DNA of 54,294 nt from Paraburkholderia solisilvae (GTDB lineage Bacteria > Pseudomonadota > Gammaproteobacteria > Burkholderiales > Burkholderiaceae): positions 1 to 54,294 of the forward strand of contig NZ_CADIKF010000049.1 in assembly GCF_902859875.1 (NCBI RefSeq), written 5' to 3'. Shown here piece by piece: positions 34,321-43,224 of the stretch. Numbering within the stretch: position 1 is the stretch's first letter; every line of letters begins with the position of its first letter. Under the pieces are notes generated by a model, which had not been told where the DNA came from, searched no databases, and worked only from the letters and a program-made list of their open reading frames with translations. The position numbers and the translations under genes are program-made.

Positions 34321-34393
34321 CAGATGGGTCAACCACCGTGTCAACGTCCCTGAAGTTCAACTTTTCCGGTTCACGTTTCCGACAGGAGTACCC

Positions 34394-35821
34394 GTGACTC
34401 ACGACGCAGTTGAATCTACCGATACCGCACGCAGTGACTCCCGCGGTGACTCCCGCAGTGATGCGGGCAGCGACCCCTTCACGCCGGCCGCCGGCTCCGC
34501 GCTCTGGCGCAAGGACTTTCTGCTCGGCGCCGCGACCGCGTCGTATCAGATCGAAGGCGCGGTCGACGAGGACGGCCGCCTGCCGTCGATCTGGGACACC
34601 TTCTCGGCGACACCCGGCAAGGTGCTGCATGGCGATACGGGCGCAGTCGCCTGCGATCACTACCACCGCTGGGAAAGCGACATCGAGCTGCTCACGTCGC
34701 TGAATTTCGAAGCGTACCGGCTGTCGATTGCGTGGCCGCGCGTGATGGACGAAGCGGGGCGGCCGAACCGCAAGGGCCTCGATTTCTACAAGCGTCTGCT
34801 CGGCAAGCTGAAGGATAAAGGCCTGCAGACCTTCGTCACGCTTTATCACTGGGACTTGCCGCAGCATCTCGAAGACCGCGGCGGCTGGCTGAATCGCGAG
34901 ACCGTCTATCGCTTTGCCGACTACGCGGATCTGATGAGCCGCGAACTGGCCGGTCACGTCGATGCATGGATGACGCTCAACGAGCCGTGGTGCTCGGCTT
35001 TCCTCGGCTACGGCAACGGCCACCATGCGCCGGGGCTCGCGAAGCTGCGTTACGCGACGCAGGCGATGCATCATCTGCTGCTGGCGCACGGCCATGCGCT
35101 GACGGCGTTGCGCGCGAACGATCCGGCCTCGAAAAAGGGCATTGTCGCGAACGTCGGCCGGGGCACCGGCAATACGTCGAGCGCCGCCGACACGCGCGCC
35201 GCGCATCTGTTCGAAGTGCAGCACAACGCGTGGATTCTCGACCCGCTGCTGAAAGGCGAGTATCCGGCGGACCTGTGGTCGCTCTGGCCGGGCGCCGAGC
35301 CGCTCGTGCTCGATGGCGATATGCAGACCATTCGTGCGCCGCTCGATTTTCTCGGCATCAACTATTACTTCCGCACCAACGTGCAGAGCGACGGCGCGCA
35401 CGGTTATACCGAAGTGCCGCTCGACGGCGTGGAACGCACGCAGATGGGCTGGGAGGTATATCCCGACGGGCTGCGCGATCTGCTCGCCGGATTTCATCGC
35501 AACTATCCGGCGCTGCCGCCGATCTATATCACCGAAAACGGCATGGCGTCCGACGATCAGGTGAACGACGGCCGCGTCGACGACGCGCAGCGCATCGCGT
35601 TCCTCAAGCGCCATCTGGCGGCGGTCGATCAGGCCATTGCGCAAGGCGTCGACGTGCGCGGCTACTTCGTGTGGTCGCTGCTCGACAACTTCGAATGGGC
35701 GTTCGGTTATGAGCGCCGCTTCGGTGTCGTGCATGTCGACTATCGTACGCAACAGCGCACCGTCAAACGCAGTGCGCAACTGATCGCTCGATTCCTGCAG
35801 GAACGCGCCGCGCGCGCCTGA
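34394..35821 (+). CDS. Beta-glucosidase, glycoside hydrolase family 1
   Basis: The 475-residue cytoplasmic enzyme cleaves beta-glucosides such as cellobiose by a retaining mechanism. Family 1 landmarks are complete: FLLGAATASYQIEGA at 43-57, acid/base Glu197 in TLNEPW, nucleophile Glu381 in YITENG, and WSLLDNFEWAFGY near the end. The first 35 residues are Ser/Asp-rich and lie outside the barrel. GTG 34394 is chosen because ACAGGAG lies just upstream. First gene of a six-gene operon with a sugar ABC transporter and LacI, so imported beta-linked oligosaccharides are the likely substrate. Confidence 0.95.
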   Translation: MTHDAVESTDTARSDSRGDSRSDAGSDPFTPAAGSALWRKDFLLGAATASYQIEGAVDEDGRLPSIWDTFSATPGKVLHGDTGAVACDHYHRWESDIELLTSLNFEAYRLSIAWPRVMDEAGRPNRKGLDFYKRLLGKLKDKGLQTFVTLYHWDLPQHLEDRGGWLNRETVYRFADYADLMSRELAGHVDAWMTLNEPWCSAFLGYGNGHHAPGLAKLRYATQAMHHLLLAHGHALTALRANDPASKKGIVANVGRGTGNTSSAADTRAAHLFEVQHNAWILDPLLKGEYPADLWSLWPGAEPLVLDGDMQTIRAPLDFLGINYYFRTNVQSDGAHGYTEVPLDGVERTQMGWEVYPDGLRDLLAGFHRNYPALPPIYITENGMASDDQVNDGRVDDAQRIAFLKRHLAAVDQAIAQGVDVRGYFVWSLLDNFEWAFGYERRFGVVHVDYRTQQRTVKRSAQLIARFLQERAARA

Positions 35822-35848
35822 TCCCGCGTCTCTGTTCCATGCCATCGA

Positions 35849-35872
35849 GCTTGCCGGCACGCGCCGGCGAGC
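35849..35872 (+). other. Intercistronic stem-loop between beta-glucosidase and binding-protein genes
   Basis: A 10-bp stem, GCTTGCCGGC / GCCGGCGAGC with one G-U pair, and a 4-base loop, followed at 35872-35889 by a second small hairpin (CTGCA/TGCAG). Such structures often protect or process operon mRNA so that the binding protein is made in excess over its neighbours. Confidence 0.55.
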
Positions 35873-35922
35873 CTGCAGCCGACTTTGCAGAAAAAGCAGG
35901 CGCGAAGCCTGAAGGAGACGGA

Positions 35923-37179
35923 ATGAAAAACCGCAGACCCAGCGCGTCGGGCGCCGCCGCCGTAGCCCTCGCGTCGGCCTTGACGCTATGCGGCGTGCTT
36001 GCGCACGCGGCCGAGCCGCTCAAGGCGAACGTGATTCACTGGTGGACCTCGGGCGGCGAATCCGCGGCGATCCGCCAGTTCGCCGAAGCGTACGACAAGG
36101 CCGGCGGCCAATGGATCGACAACGCGGTGGCCGGCGCCGACCAGGCGCGCGCGACCGCGATCAACCGGATTGTCGGCGGCGATCCGCCGACGGCCGCGCA
36201 ATTCAATACATCGAAGCAGTTTCACGACCTGATCGACCAGGGCTTGCTGAATAACGTCGATACGGTCGCCGCGAAGGAAAACTGGGCGGGAATTTTCCCG
36301 CAGTCGATTCTCGACAGCATCCGCGTCAACGGCCACTACTACGCGACGCCGGTCGATATTCACATGCAGGGCTGGTTCTTCTATTCGAAGCCGCTGTTCC
36401 AGAAAGCGGGCATCGCGAACGAGCCGCAGAATTTCGACGAATTCGTCGGCGATCTCGACAAGCTGAAGAAAACCGGCGCGATTCCGCTCGCCCTCGGCGG
36501 CCAGCCATGGCAGGAGAAGATCACGTTCGACGCGATTTTCGCGGACGTCGGCGGTCAGGATCTGTATCTGAAGGTGTACCGCGATCGCGACGTGAACGCG
36601 GTGAAGTCCGATGCGTTCAAAAAGGTGCTCGCGTCGTTCAAGAAGCTGCACGATTATGTCGATGCCGGTTCGCCCGGCCGCAACTGGAACGATGCGACCG
36701 CGCTCGTCATTTCCGGCAAGGCCGGCGTGCAGATCATGGGCGACTGGGCGAAGGGCGAGTTTTCGGCGGCGAAGCAGGCCGCCGGCAAGGACTTCGGCTG
36801 CTTCCCGGGCTTCGGTCCGCATTCGCCGTATCTGGTGGCCGGCGACGTGTTCGTGTTTCCGAAGACCGACAACCCGAACGCGATCAAGGCGCAGAATCTG
36901 CTTGCGACGGTGATGACGTCGCCGGCTGCGCAAGTGGCGTTCAGCGCGCGCAAGGGCTCGATTCCGATCCGCCCGGACATCGATGCGAATCAGCTCGACA
37001 TCTGCGCGAAGGAGGGGATTGCGATCATGAAGGACAAGTCGCGGCAGTTGCCGAATCCGGAGATGCTGATTTCGCCGGACGTGCAGGGCGCATTGACCGA
37101 CGTCATCACCAATTTCTGGAACAAGAACCAGTCGGTCGACGATGCGCAGAAAGCCTTCGCCGGCGCGCTGAAGGGCTGA
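35923..37179 (+). CDS. Sugar ABC transporter periplasmic binding protein
   Basis: A 418-residue solute-binding protein of the CUT1 group. The Sec signal peptide covers residues 1-30 (cleavage after AHA) and there is no lipobox. The mature start KANVIHWWTSGGESAAIRQFAEAY is typical of oligosaccharide-binding proteins, followed by DWAKGEF and PVDIHMQGWFFYSK. AAGGAG at 35912 supports ATG 35923. With the two CUT1 permeases and UgpC/MalK-type ATPase it forms a complete importer; substrate is inferred as a beta-glucoside from the GH1 gene upstream. Confidence 0.92.
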   Translation: MKNRRPSASGAAAVALASALTLCGVLAHAAEPLKANVIHWWTSGGESAAIRQFAEAYDKAGGQWIDNAVAGADQARATAINRIVGGDPPTAAQFNTSKQFHDLIDQGLLNNVDTVAAKENWAGIFPQSILDSIRVNGHYYATPVDIHMQGWFFYSKPLFQKAGIANEPQNFDEFVGDLDKLKKTGAIPLALGGQPWQEKITFDAIFADVGGQDLYLKVYRDRDVNAVKSDAFKKVLASFKKLHDYVDAGSPGRNWNDATALVISGKAGVQIMGDWAKGEFSAAKQAAGKDFGCFPGFGPHSPYLVAGDVFVFPKTDNPNAIKAQNLLATVMTSPAAQVAFSARKGSIPIRPDIDANQLDICAKEGIAIMKDKSRQLPNPEMLISPDVQGALTDVITNFWNKNQSVDDAQKAFAGALKG

Positions 37180-37186
37180 GCGCACG

Positions 37187-38188
37187 ATGGGCGCGCTGAA
37201 GTCGCACGCTCTGCCGGAGGTCGCGGGCAAACCGCGGCCGGCCGGCGCCGACGCGGGCAGCGGCGCGCAGGCGGGTGCGCGTTCGGCCCGCGCGCGGCGC
37301 GGACGGCCGCTGCGCAAGCGCTGGCCGCTTGCCGCATGGATCGCTCTGGCGCCGATGCTGCTCACCGTGGTGTTCGCGTATCTCGGCACGATGGTCTGGA
37401 CCGCGCGCGTTTCGCTCAGCAACTCGCGCACTTTTCCATCGAACGATTTCATCGGCTTCACGCAGTACGTGCGGCTCTTTCACAATGACCGCTGGCTTGT
37501 GTCGCTGCAGCATATCGTGCTGTACGGCGCGTGTTTTATCATCGCGTGCATCGTGATCGGCATGCTGCTCGCGATTTTCATCGATCAGCGCGTGTCCGCG
37601 GAAGGCGTGCTGCGCACGATCTTTCTGTACCCGTATGCGATGTCGTTTGTCGCGACCGGCCTTGTCTGGCAGTGGATTCTCAATCCGTCGCTCGGCGCGC
37701 AGGCGGTGCTGCGCAAGCTCGGCTTTGCGCATGCGCATTTCGACTGGATCGTCGATCAGGACTGGGTCGTCTATACGCTCGTGATCGCGACGGTCTGGCA
37801 GGCGTCGGGCCTCGTGATGGCGTTGATGCTCGCCGGCCTGCGCGGCGTCGACGACGAACTGTGGAAGGCCGCGCGCCTCGACGGCATTCCGCGCTGGCGC
37901 GTGTATGCGAGCATCGTCGTGCCGATGCTCGGGCCGTCGCTGTCCACCGCGTTCGTGCTGCTGTTCGTGATGGTCGTAAAACTGTACGACGCGGTCGTCG
38001 CGATGACGCAAGGCGGTCCCGGCACGGCGAGCGAAGTGCCCGCGAAGTTCATCATGGACTATCTGTTCGGCCGCGCGAATATCGGGCTCGCGTCGGCGGC
38101 GTCGGTCGTGATGCTGCTGACGGTGCTCGCGATTCTCGCGCCGTTCTTCTATGCCAGAAGCCGCGCGGCTGCGCGAAAGGACGTGTGA
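37187..38188 (+). CDS. Sugar ABC transporter permease (MalF-like)
   Basis: A 333-residue inner-membrane protein with six transmembrane helices after a 45-residue basic cytoplasmic tail. The permease EAA loop is ELWKAARLDGIPRWRVYASIVVPML at about 223-248, contacting the ATPase. It begins 7 bp after the binding-protein gene and its stop overlaps the start of the next permease (TGATG). Confidence 0.92.
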   Translation: MGALKSHALPEVAGKPRPAGADAGSGAQAGARSARARRGRPLRKRWPLAAWIALAPMLLTVVFAYLGTMVWTARVSLSNSRTFPSNDFIGFTQYVRLFHNDRWLVSLQHIVLYGACFIIACIVIGMLLAIFIDQRVSAEGVLRTIFLYPYAMSFVATGLVWQWILNPSLGAQAVLRKLGFAHAHFDWIVDQDWVVYTLVIATVWQASGLVMALMLAGLRGVDDELWKAARLDGIPRWRVYASIVVPMLGPSLSTAFVLLFVMVVKLYDAVVAMTQGGPGTASEVPAKFIMDYLFGRANIGLASAASVVMLLTVLAILAPFFYARSRAAARKDV

Positions 38189-39147
38189 TGAGCACGCTCG
38201 ACCCTGCCGATAGCGCCGCGCATCGGCCGCAGCAGGCACGACAGGCGACAGGCGTCGCTGCCGCCGCGCGCGCGCCGCGGCCACGCCCGCGCCGGCCGCG
38301 CTTTGCACCGGCGCGCATCGGCATCTACGCGTTTCTGATTGTCTGCGCGCTGTTCTTCCTGCTGCCGCTGTACGTGATGCTGATCACGTCGGTGAAACCA
38401 ATGGAGGAGATCCGCCTCGGCAATCTGCTCGCATGGCCCGCGGATTTCACGCTGCGTCCGTGGGTCGACGCGTGGCAGGCCGCCTGCACCGGACTCGACT
38501 GCAACGGCATTCAGGTCGGATTCTGGAACTCGGTGCGCATCGTCGTGCCGAGCACCGTGCTGTCGATCGCGGTCGGCGCGGTGAACGGCTATGCGCTGTC
38601 GTTCTGGCGGCCGCGCGGCGCGGGCTGGCTGTTCGGCGTGCTGCTGGTCGGCGCGTTTATTCCGTATCAGGTGATGATCTATCCGATGGTGCGCGTGCTG
38701 GCGAGCGTGCACCTGTTCAGCTCGCTGCCCGGCATCGTGCTGATCCACACCATTTTCGGCATGCCCGTGATGACGCTGCTGTTCCGCAACTACTACGCGG
38801 GCATTCCGCTCGAGCTGTTCAAGGCCGCGCGCATCGACGGCGGCGGCTTCTGGCGCATCTTCCTGCAACTGATGCTGCCGATGTCGGTGCCGATCATCGT
38901 CGTCGCGATGATTCTTCAGGTGACCAATATCTGGAACGACTATCTGCTCGGTCTCGTGTTCGCCGGCACAAAGAACCTGCCGATGACCGTGCAACTGAAC
39001 AACATCATCAACACGACGACCGGCGAGCGTCTTTACAACGTGAATATGGCCGCGACGATCCTGACGTCGCTGGTGCCGCTCGCGGTCTACTTTATTTCGG
39101 GGCGCTGGTTCGTGCGCGGTATCGCGTCCGGCGCGGTGAAAGGGTGA
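38188..39147 (+). CDS. Sugar ABC transporter permease (MalG-like)
   Basis: A 319-residue inner-membrane protein with six helices. The EAA loop ELFKAARIDGGGFWRIFLQLMLPM is near residue 212-235 and the helix NYYAGIPLE precedes it, as in MalG-type subunits. It shares one base with the stop of the first permease (TGATG), so the two are translationally coupled. Part of the beta-glucoside importer. Confidence 0.92.
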   Translation: MSTLDPADSAAHRPQQARQATGVAAAARAPRPRPRRPRFAPARIGIYAFLIVCALFFLLPLYVMLITSVKPMEEIRLGNLLAWPADFTLRPWVDAWQAACTGLDCNGIQVGFWNSVRIVVPSTVLSIAVGAVNGYALSFWRPRGAGWLFGVLLVGAFIPYQVMIYPMVRVLASVHLFSSLPGIVLIHTIFGMPVMTLLFRNYYAGIPLELFKAARIDGGGFWRIFLQLMLPMSVPIIVVAMILQVTNIWNDYLLGLVFAGTKNLPMTVQLNNIINTTTGERLYNVNMAATILTSLVPLAVYFISGRWFVRGIASGAVKG

Positions 39148-39149
39148 AT

Positions 39150-40286
39150 ATGGCAACGGTAGCGAATTCCGCGGGTCTCGCGAATGTCGCGGTGCGCGAC
39201 CTCAAGGTGCAGCTGGGCGCGAACACCGTGATCGACGCGCTCGATCTCGACGTGCGCGGCGGCGAGTTCGTCGTGCTGCTCGGCCCGTCGGGCTGCGGCA
39301 AGTCGACGCTGCTGCACAGCATCGCCGGCCTGATCGATGTGACCGACGGCAGCATCGAGATCGGCGGCGAAGACATGACGTGGGCCGACCCGAAAGACCG
39401 CCGCGTCGCGCTGGTGTTCCAGTCGTATGCGCTGTATCCGACGATGAGCGTGGAGCGCAACCTGTCATTTGCGCTGCGCATCAACGGTACGCCGAAGGCG
39501 GAGATCGCGAGGCGCGTCGCGCGCGCCTCGGAGATGCTGCAGCTCGGGCCGCTGCTCAAGCGCAAGCCTGCGCAACTGTCGGGCGGGCAGCGGCAGCGCG
39601 TCGCGATCGGCCGCGCGATCGTGCGCGAAGCGGACGTGTTCCTGTTTGACGAGCCGCTGTCGAATCTCGATGCGAAGCTGCGCACCGAACTGCGCCGCGA
39701 ACTGAAGCAACTGCATCAGCGCCTGAATGCGACGATGATCTACGTGACGCACGACCAGGTCGAAGCGATGACGCTCGCAACGCGCATGGCCGTGATGAAA
39801 AGCGGCGTGATCCAGCAGTTCGGCACGCCGGCCGAAGTGTACGCACGGCCGGAGAACCTGTTTGTCGCGACCTTTCTCGGCTCGCCGGCGATGAATCTGC
39901 TGAATGGCACGCTCGTGCCGGACGGCGAGCGCGTGCACTTTCGCGGTGCGCATCTGACGCTCGACGTCTCGCGCTATGCGTTTCGCGCGGCGCCCACGGC
40001 GGGTCGGCCTTGCGTGCTGGGCGTGCGGCCCGAGGACGTGCGGGTGCGCATCGACGGCGAAAACAGCGCGGCAGGCGCTGGAAACGCAGCAACCGGCGAG
40101 CGCGCAACGGTGTCGCTCGTCGAACCGATGGGCAATCACCGGGTTATTTGGCTCGATTATCATGGCGCGCAGATAGCGTCGATCGATCAGGATAAGAGAC
40201 CGGTCGCGGTGGGTGATGCCGCCGCGTTCACGGTCGACGGCGCGCACATCTCGCTGTTCGACGAGGCAAGCGGCTCGCGCCTCTGA
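39150..40286 (+). CDS. Sugar ABC transporter ATP-binding protein (MalK/UgpC type)
   Basis: A 378-residue ATPase that powers the importer. All motifs are intact: Walker A GPSGCGKS (45-52), Q-loop Gln91 (FQSYALYP), signature LSGGQ (143-147), Walker B LFDEP (Glu168) and the switch His of VTHD. A C-terminal regulatory OB-type domain follows (250-378), typical of CUT1 ATPases. It starts 2 bp after the second permease stop. It contrasts with the degenerate ATPase at 46774. Confidence 0.95.
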   Translation: MATVANSAGLANVAVRDLKVQLGANTVIDALDLDVRGGEFVVLLGPSGCGKSTLLHSIAGLIDVTDGSIEIGGEDMTWADPKDRRVALVFQSYALYPTMSVERNLSFALRINGTPKAEIARRVARASEMLQLGPLLKRKPAQLSGGQRQRVAIGRAIVREADVFLFDEPLSNLDAKLRTELRRELKQLHQRLNATMIYVTHDQVEAMTLATRMAVMKSGVIQQFGTPAEVYARPENLFVATFLGSPAMNLLNGTLVPDGERVHFRGAHLTLDVSRYAFRAAPTAGRPCVLGVRPEDVRVRIDGENSAAGAGNAATGERATVSLVEPMGNHRVIWLDYHGAQIASIDQDKRPVAVGDAAAFTVDGAHISLFDEASGSRL

Positions 40287-40311
40287 CCAGCACCGGCTGA
40301 GGAGGCAGTCT

Positions 40312-41337
40312 GTGGCAACCCTGAAAGACGTGGCGCGGCGCGCGGGCGTCGGCCTTTCGACGGCTTCGCGCGCGATTTCCGGTAAAGGTCCGGTGTCGGC
40401 CGACGCGGCGGCGCGCGTGCATGCCGCGATCGCGGAGCTGAACTTCCGGCCGTCGTCGATCGGACGGGCGATGGCGACGCAGTCGCTCGGCATCATCGGC
40501 CTGTTCGTGCCGACGTTTTTCGGTTCGTATTACGGCACCATTCTGAAAGAAACCGACACGCAGCTGCGCGCGGTGCACCGCCATGTGGTGGTGGCAACCG
40601 GCTGCGGCGAGGCATCGCCGCGCGATCAGGCGATGGAAGCGGTGCGCTTTCTGATCGGCCGCGATTGCGACGGGGTGGTCGTGATCAGCCACGACCTGCA
40701 CGACGAAGACCTGCATGCGTTGCACCGCATGCATCCGCGCGTCGTGTTTCTGAATCGCGCATTCGATGCGCTGCCGGACGCGTCATTCTGCGCCGATCAT
40801 CAGCGCGGCGGCGCGCTGGCCGCGGCGACGCTGCTCGCGCATGGGCACCGGCAGATTGCGGTGGTTTCCGGGCCGTTCACCGCCTCGGACAACATCGCGC
40901 GGCTGGCCGGCTTCTTCGACGAACTGGCGCGGCACGGCATTGCGCGCGAGACGGTGCCGCTCATCGAGTCGGACTTCTCGCCGGAAGGCGGCTATGCGGC
41001 TGCGCAAACGCTGCTCGATATGAAGCGGCCGTTCACCGCGCTGTTCTGCGCGAACGATACGATGGCGATCAGCGTGCTGGCGCGGTTTCAGCAGGCGGGC
41101 ATCGTGGTGCCGCGCGACGTCTCGGTGATCGGCTACGACGACGACTATTCCGCCGCGTACGCGGCGCCCGCGCTGACGTCCGTGCATATTCCGACCGCCG
41201 AGCTCACGCAGAATGCGGTGCGATGGCTGATCAACCGCTGCTATCGCACGTCGTGGGATATCGTGCGCGAGTTTCCGGTATCGGTGACGATGCGGGCGTC
41301 GGTGGGGCCCGCGCCGAAGCTGGCGATCAACGCGTGA
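40312..41337 (+). CDS. LacI-family transcriptional repressor
   Basis: A 341-residue repressor. The HTH is at residues 3-22 (TLKDVARRAGVGLSTASRAIS) with a hinge region to 60; the periplasmic-binding-protein-like sugar-sensing domain follows. GTG 40312 is set by GGAGG upstream; the frame is open further upstream into the ATPase gene. It lies 25 bp behind the ATPase gene and is probably the last gene of the operon, binding the palindrome at 34301-34320. The inducer is presumably a beta-glucoside or a product of its hydrolysis. Confidence 0.93.
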   Translation: MATLKDVARRAGVGLSTASRAISGKGPVSADAAARVHAAIAELNFRPSSIGRAMATQSLGIIGLFVPTFFGSYYGTILKETDTQLRAVHRHVVVATGCGEASPRDQAMEAVRFLIGRDCDGVVVISHDLHDEDLHALHRMHPRVVFLNRAFDALPDASFCADHQRGGALAAATLLAHGHRQIAVVSGPFTASDNIARLAGFFDELARHGIARETVPLIESDFSPEGGYAAAQTLLDMKRPFTALFCANDTMAISVLARFQQAGIVVPRDVSVIGYDDDYSAAYAAPALTSVHIPTAELTQNAVRWLINRCYRTSWDIVREFPVSVTMRASVGPAPKLAINA

Positions 41338-41417
41338 AGCCGTGCCACGTAGCAGGGGCGCGAGCGGTTGGGTGAAAAGCGGTGGCCGTCCGTGAGCGCA
41401 TGAGACGCCATTGACGG

Positions 41418-43031
41418 TCACGCATTGCCGGCAAACCAGTCGCGCAACACATACTTCTGGATCTTGCCCGACGGCGTTTGCGGAAAGCTGTCGACGAAGC
41501 GCCAATGCCGCGGCGTTTTGAACGGCGCGAGGTGCCGGCGGCAATGATCGAACAGTTCGGTTTCATTCAGCTGCACACCCGCCGCGGTGCGAATGAAGGC
41601 CACGACCACTTCGCCCCAGGTGTCGTCCGGCGTACCGACGACGGCCGCGTCCGCGACGCCGGCGTGCATCACCAGCACGTCCTCTATCTCACGCGGGTAG
41701 ATATTCTCGCCGCCGCGGATAATCACATCCTTCAAACGCCCGCGAATGCTGCAGTAACCATCGGCGTCCATGCTGCCGAGGTCGCCCGTGCGCAGCCATC
41801 CTTGCGGGTCGAGTGCCGCGGCGGTCGCTTCCGGCTGTTCGAAGTAGCCGCGCATCACCGCATAGCTGCGCACGCAGATTTCGCCGACCTCGCCGATCGG
41901 CACGATCGCGCCGGTGTGCGGGTCGACCACTTTCACTTCGGTGTTCGGCAGCGGCCGGCCCACTGTCAGCGCACGCCGTTCGAACGGTTCGTCCGGCCGC
42001 GAGTGCGTGATGTACGGCGAGTGCTCGGTGAGGCCGAAGCCGACCGTCACACGTGCCGGCACGGTTCGCTCGATGCGCTCGGCGAGTTCGGTCGTCACCG
42101 GCGCGCCGCCGAGCGCGGCGATGCGCCATTCGGACAGGTCGTGCGTCGCGAGCGCCGGATGCTCGAGCAGCGCGATCGCCATGGTCGGCACCGATAGCGT
42201 GATCGAGCCGCGTTCGGATTCCAGCAGTTCGAGCATCAGACCCGCGTCGAAGCCGGGAAGCATCACGTGTGTGCCGCCGGTCTGCAGCGAGCCAAGCGTG
42301 ACGAGGCCGCAGCCCGCGGTGTGGAACATCGGCAGCGGGTTGATCCAGACATCGCGCTCGCGCGCGCCGGTCGCCTGCGCATAAAAGCGCGCGTTATTGA
42401 CGAGGCCGCGATGATGCAGCATCGCGCCTTTCGGAAAACCGGTGGTGCCGGACGTGTATTGAATCTGCGCAATGTCGTCGGGCTTGACCGCCGGCAGCCG
42501 CGCGGCGGCGGAGTCGTCGGCGCTTGCATACGGCAGGTCGTCGAGCGCGGCGACCTCGCGCAGCGCGGGCAAGCCGGCGCGCACGCCGGCGAGCGTCGCG
42601 AGCATGTCGCGCTCGCGATAGTGCGGCACCGCAAAGCAGCCGACCGCGCGCGACTGTTCGAGCACGTACGCGAGCTCGGCTTCCCTGAAGGCCGGGTTCA
42701 CCGTGACGAGCACCAGCCCGGCCAGCGCCGCGCCGAGTTCGAGCAACAACCAGTCGGGGCTGCTGTTGCCCCATACCGCGACATGTTCGCCGGGCCGGAA
42801 GCGCTGCAACAAACCATGCGCAAGCCGTTCCGACGCGCTCAGCAGTTCGCTGTATGTCCACGCGCGGCGGGCGTGCCGCTGCGCATGACCTTCGACCAGC
42901 GCGATGTTGCCGGCAAACACGCCGGCTGCGCGGCGCAGCGTGTCGCCGACGGTTTGCTCGAAAACAGGATTGGAGGTATCCGGAAGCCAGTGCGCGTGCT
43001 GCAGACGCGGGTGAGGGGTGGGCGAATTCAT
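41418..43031 (-). CDS. AMP-dependent acyl-CoA ligase
   Basis: A 537-residue adenylate-forming enzyme that activates a carboxylic acid to its CoA thioester. P-loop-like YTSGTTGFPKG at 192-202, GFGLTEHSP, RTGDLG, then RLKDVIIRGGENIYPREIE and catalytic Lys523 (TPSGKIQK). It belongs to the medium/long-chain or aromatic acyl-CoA ligase group; the chain length cannot be read from sequence. ATG 43031 has GGAG nearby. It follows the FAD monooxygenase gene in the same direction, so both may serve breakdown of an aromatic compound. Confidence 0.92.
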   Translation of the reverse strand: MNSPTPHPRLQHAHWLPDTSNPVFEQTVGDTLRRAAGVFAGNIALVEGHAQRHARRAWTYSELLSASERLAHGLLQRFRPGEHVAVWGNSSPDWLLLELGAALAGLVLVTVNPAFREAELAYVLEQSRAVGCFAVPHYRERDMLATLAGVRAGLPALREVAALDDLPYASADDSAAARLPAVKPDDIAQIQYTSGTTGFPKGAMLHHRGLVNNARFYAQATGARERDVWINPLPMFHTAGCGLVTLGSLQTGGTHVMLPGFDAGLMLELLESERGSITLSVPTMAIALLEHPALATHDLSEWRIAALGGAPVTTELAERIERTVPARVTVGFGLTEHSPYITHSRPDEPFERRALTVGRPLPNTEVKVVDPHTGAIVPIGEVGEICVRSYAVMRGYFEQPEATAAALDPQGWLRTGDLGSMDADGYCSIRGRLKDVIIRGGENIYPREIEDVLVMHAGVADAAVVGTPDDTWGEVVVAFIRTAAGVQLNETELFDHCRRHLAPFKTPRHWRFVDSFPQTPSGKIQKYVLRDWFAGNA

Positions 43032-43038
43032 CCGGCGG

Positions 43039-43067
43039 CTCCGTTTGTTTCGTTTGTTTCGTTTGTT
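43039..43067. repeat. 9-bp tandem repeat in the 5' leader of the acyl-CoA ligase gene
   Basis: About three copies of CGTTTGTTT (AAACAAACG on the coding strand), ending just before the ribosome-binding site. Length changes here would alter the leader. Copy number differences between strains would show whether it is unstable. Confidence 0.7.
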
Positions 43068-43224
43068 GGTCAGGCCGGCGACGCGCTTTTGCGGTTGCCT
43101 CGCGGCCGCTTCGCGGCTGCCTTGTAACGAGAACAAACGGTGCCGATGTTTATTCCGCCCCGGCGCGGTCCGGTCTGACGGATCGCGGAAAACGGTCATT
43201 CGCCCGTCACTCCTGATGCCGGCA

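Noticed and set aside
34268..35860. 530-codon open frame opposite the beta-glucosidase
   Set aside because: Antisense shadow; the GH1 gene has intact catalytic motifs on the other strand.
35986..37461. 491-codon open frame opposite the sugar-binding protein
   Set aside because: Antisense shadow with repeated Arg/Leu/Val composition and no known fold.
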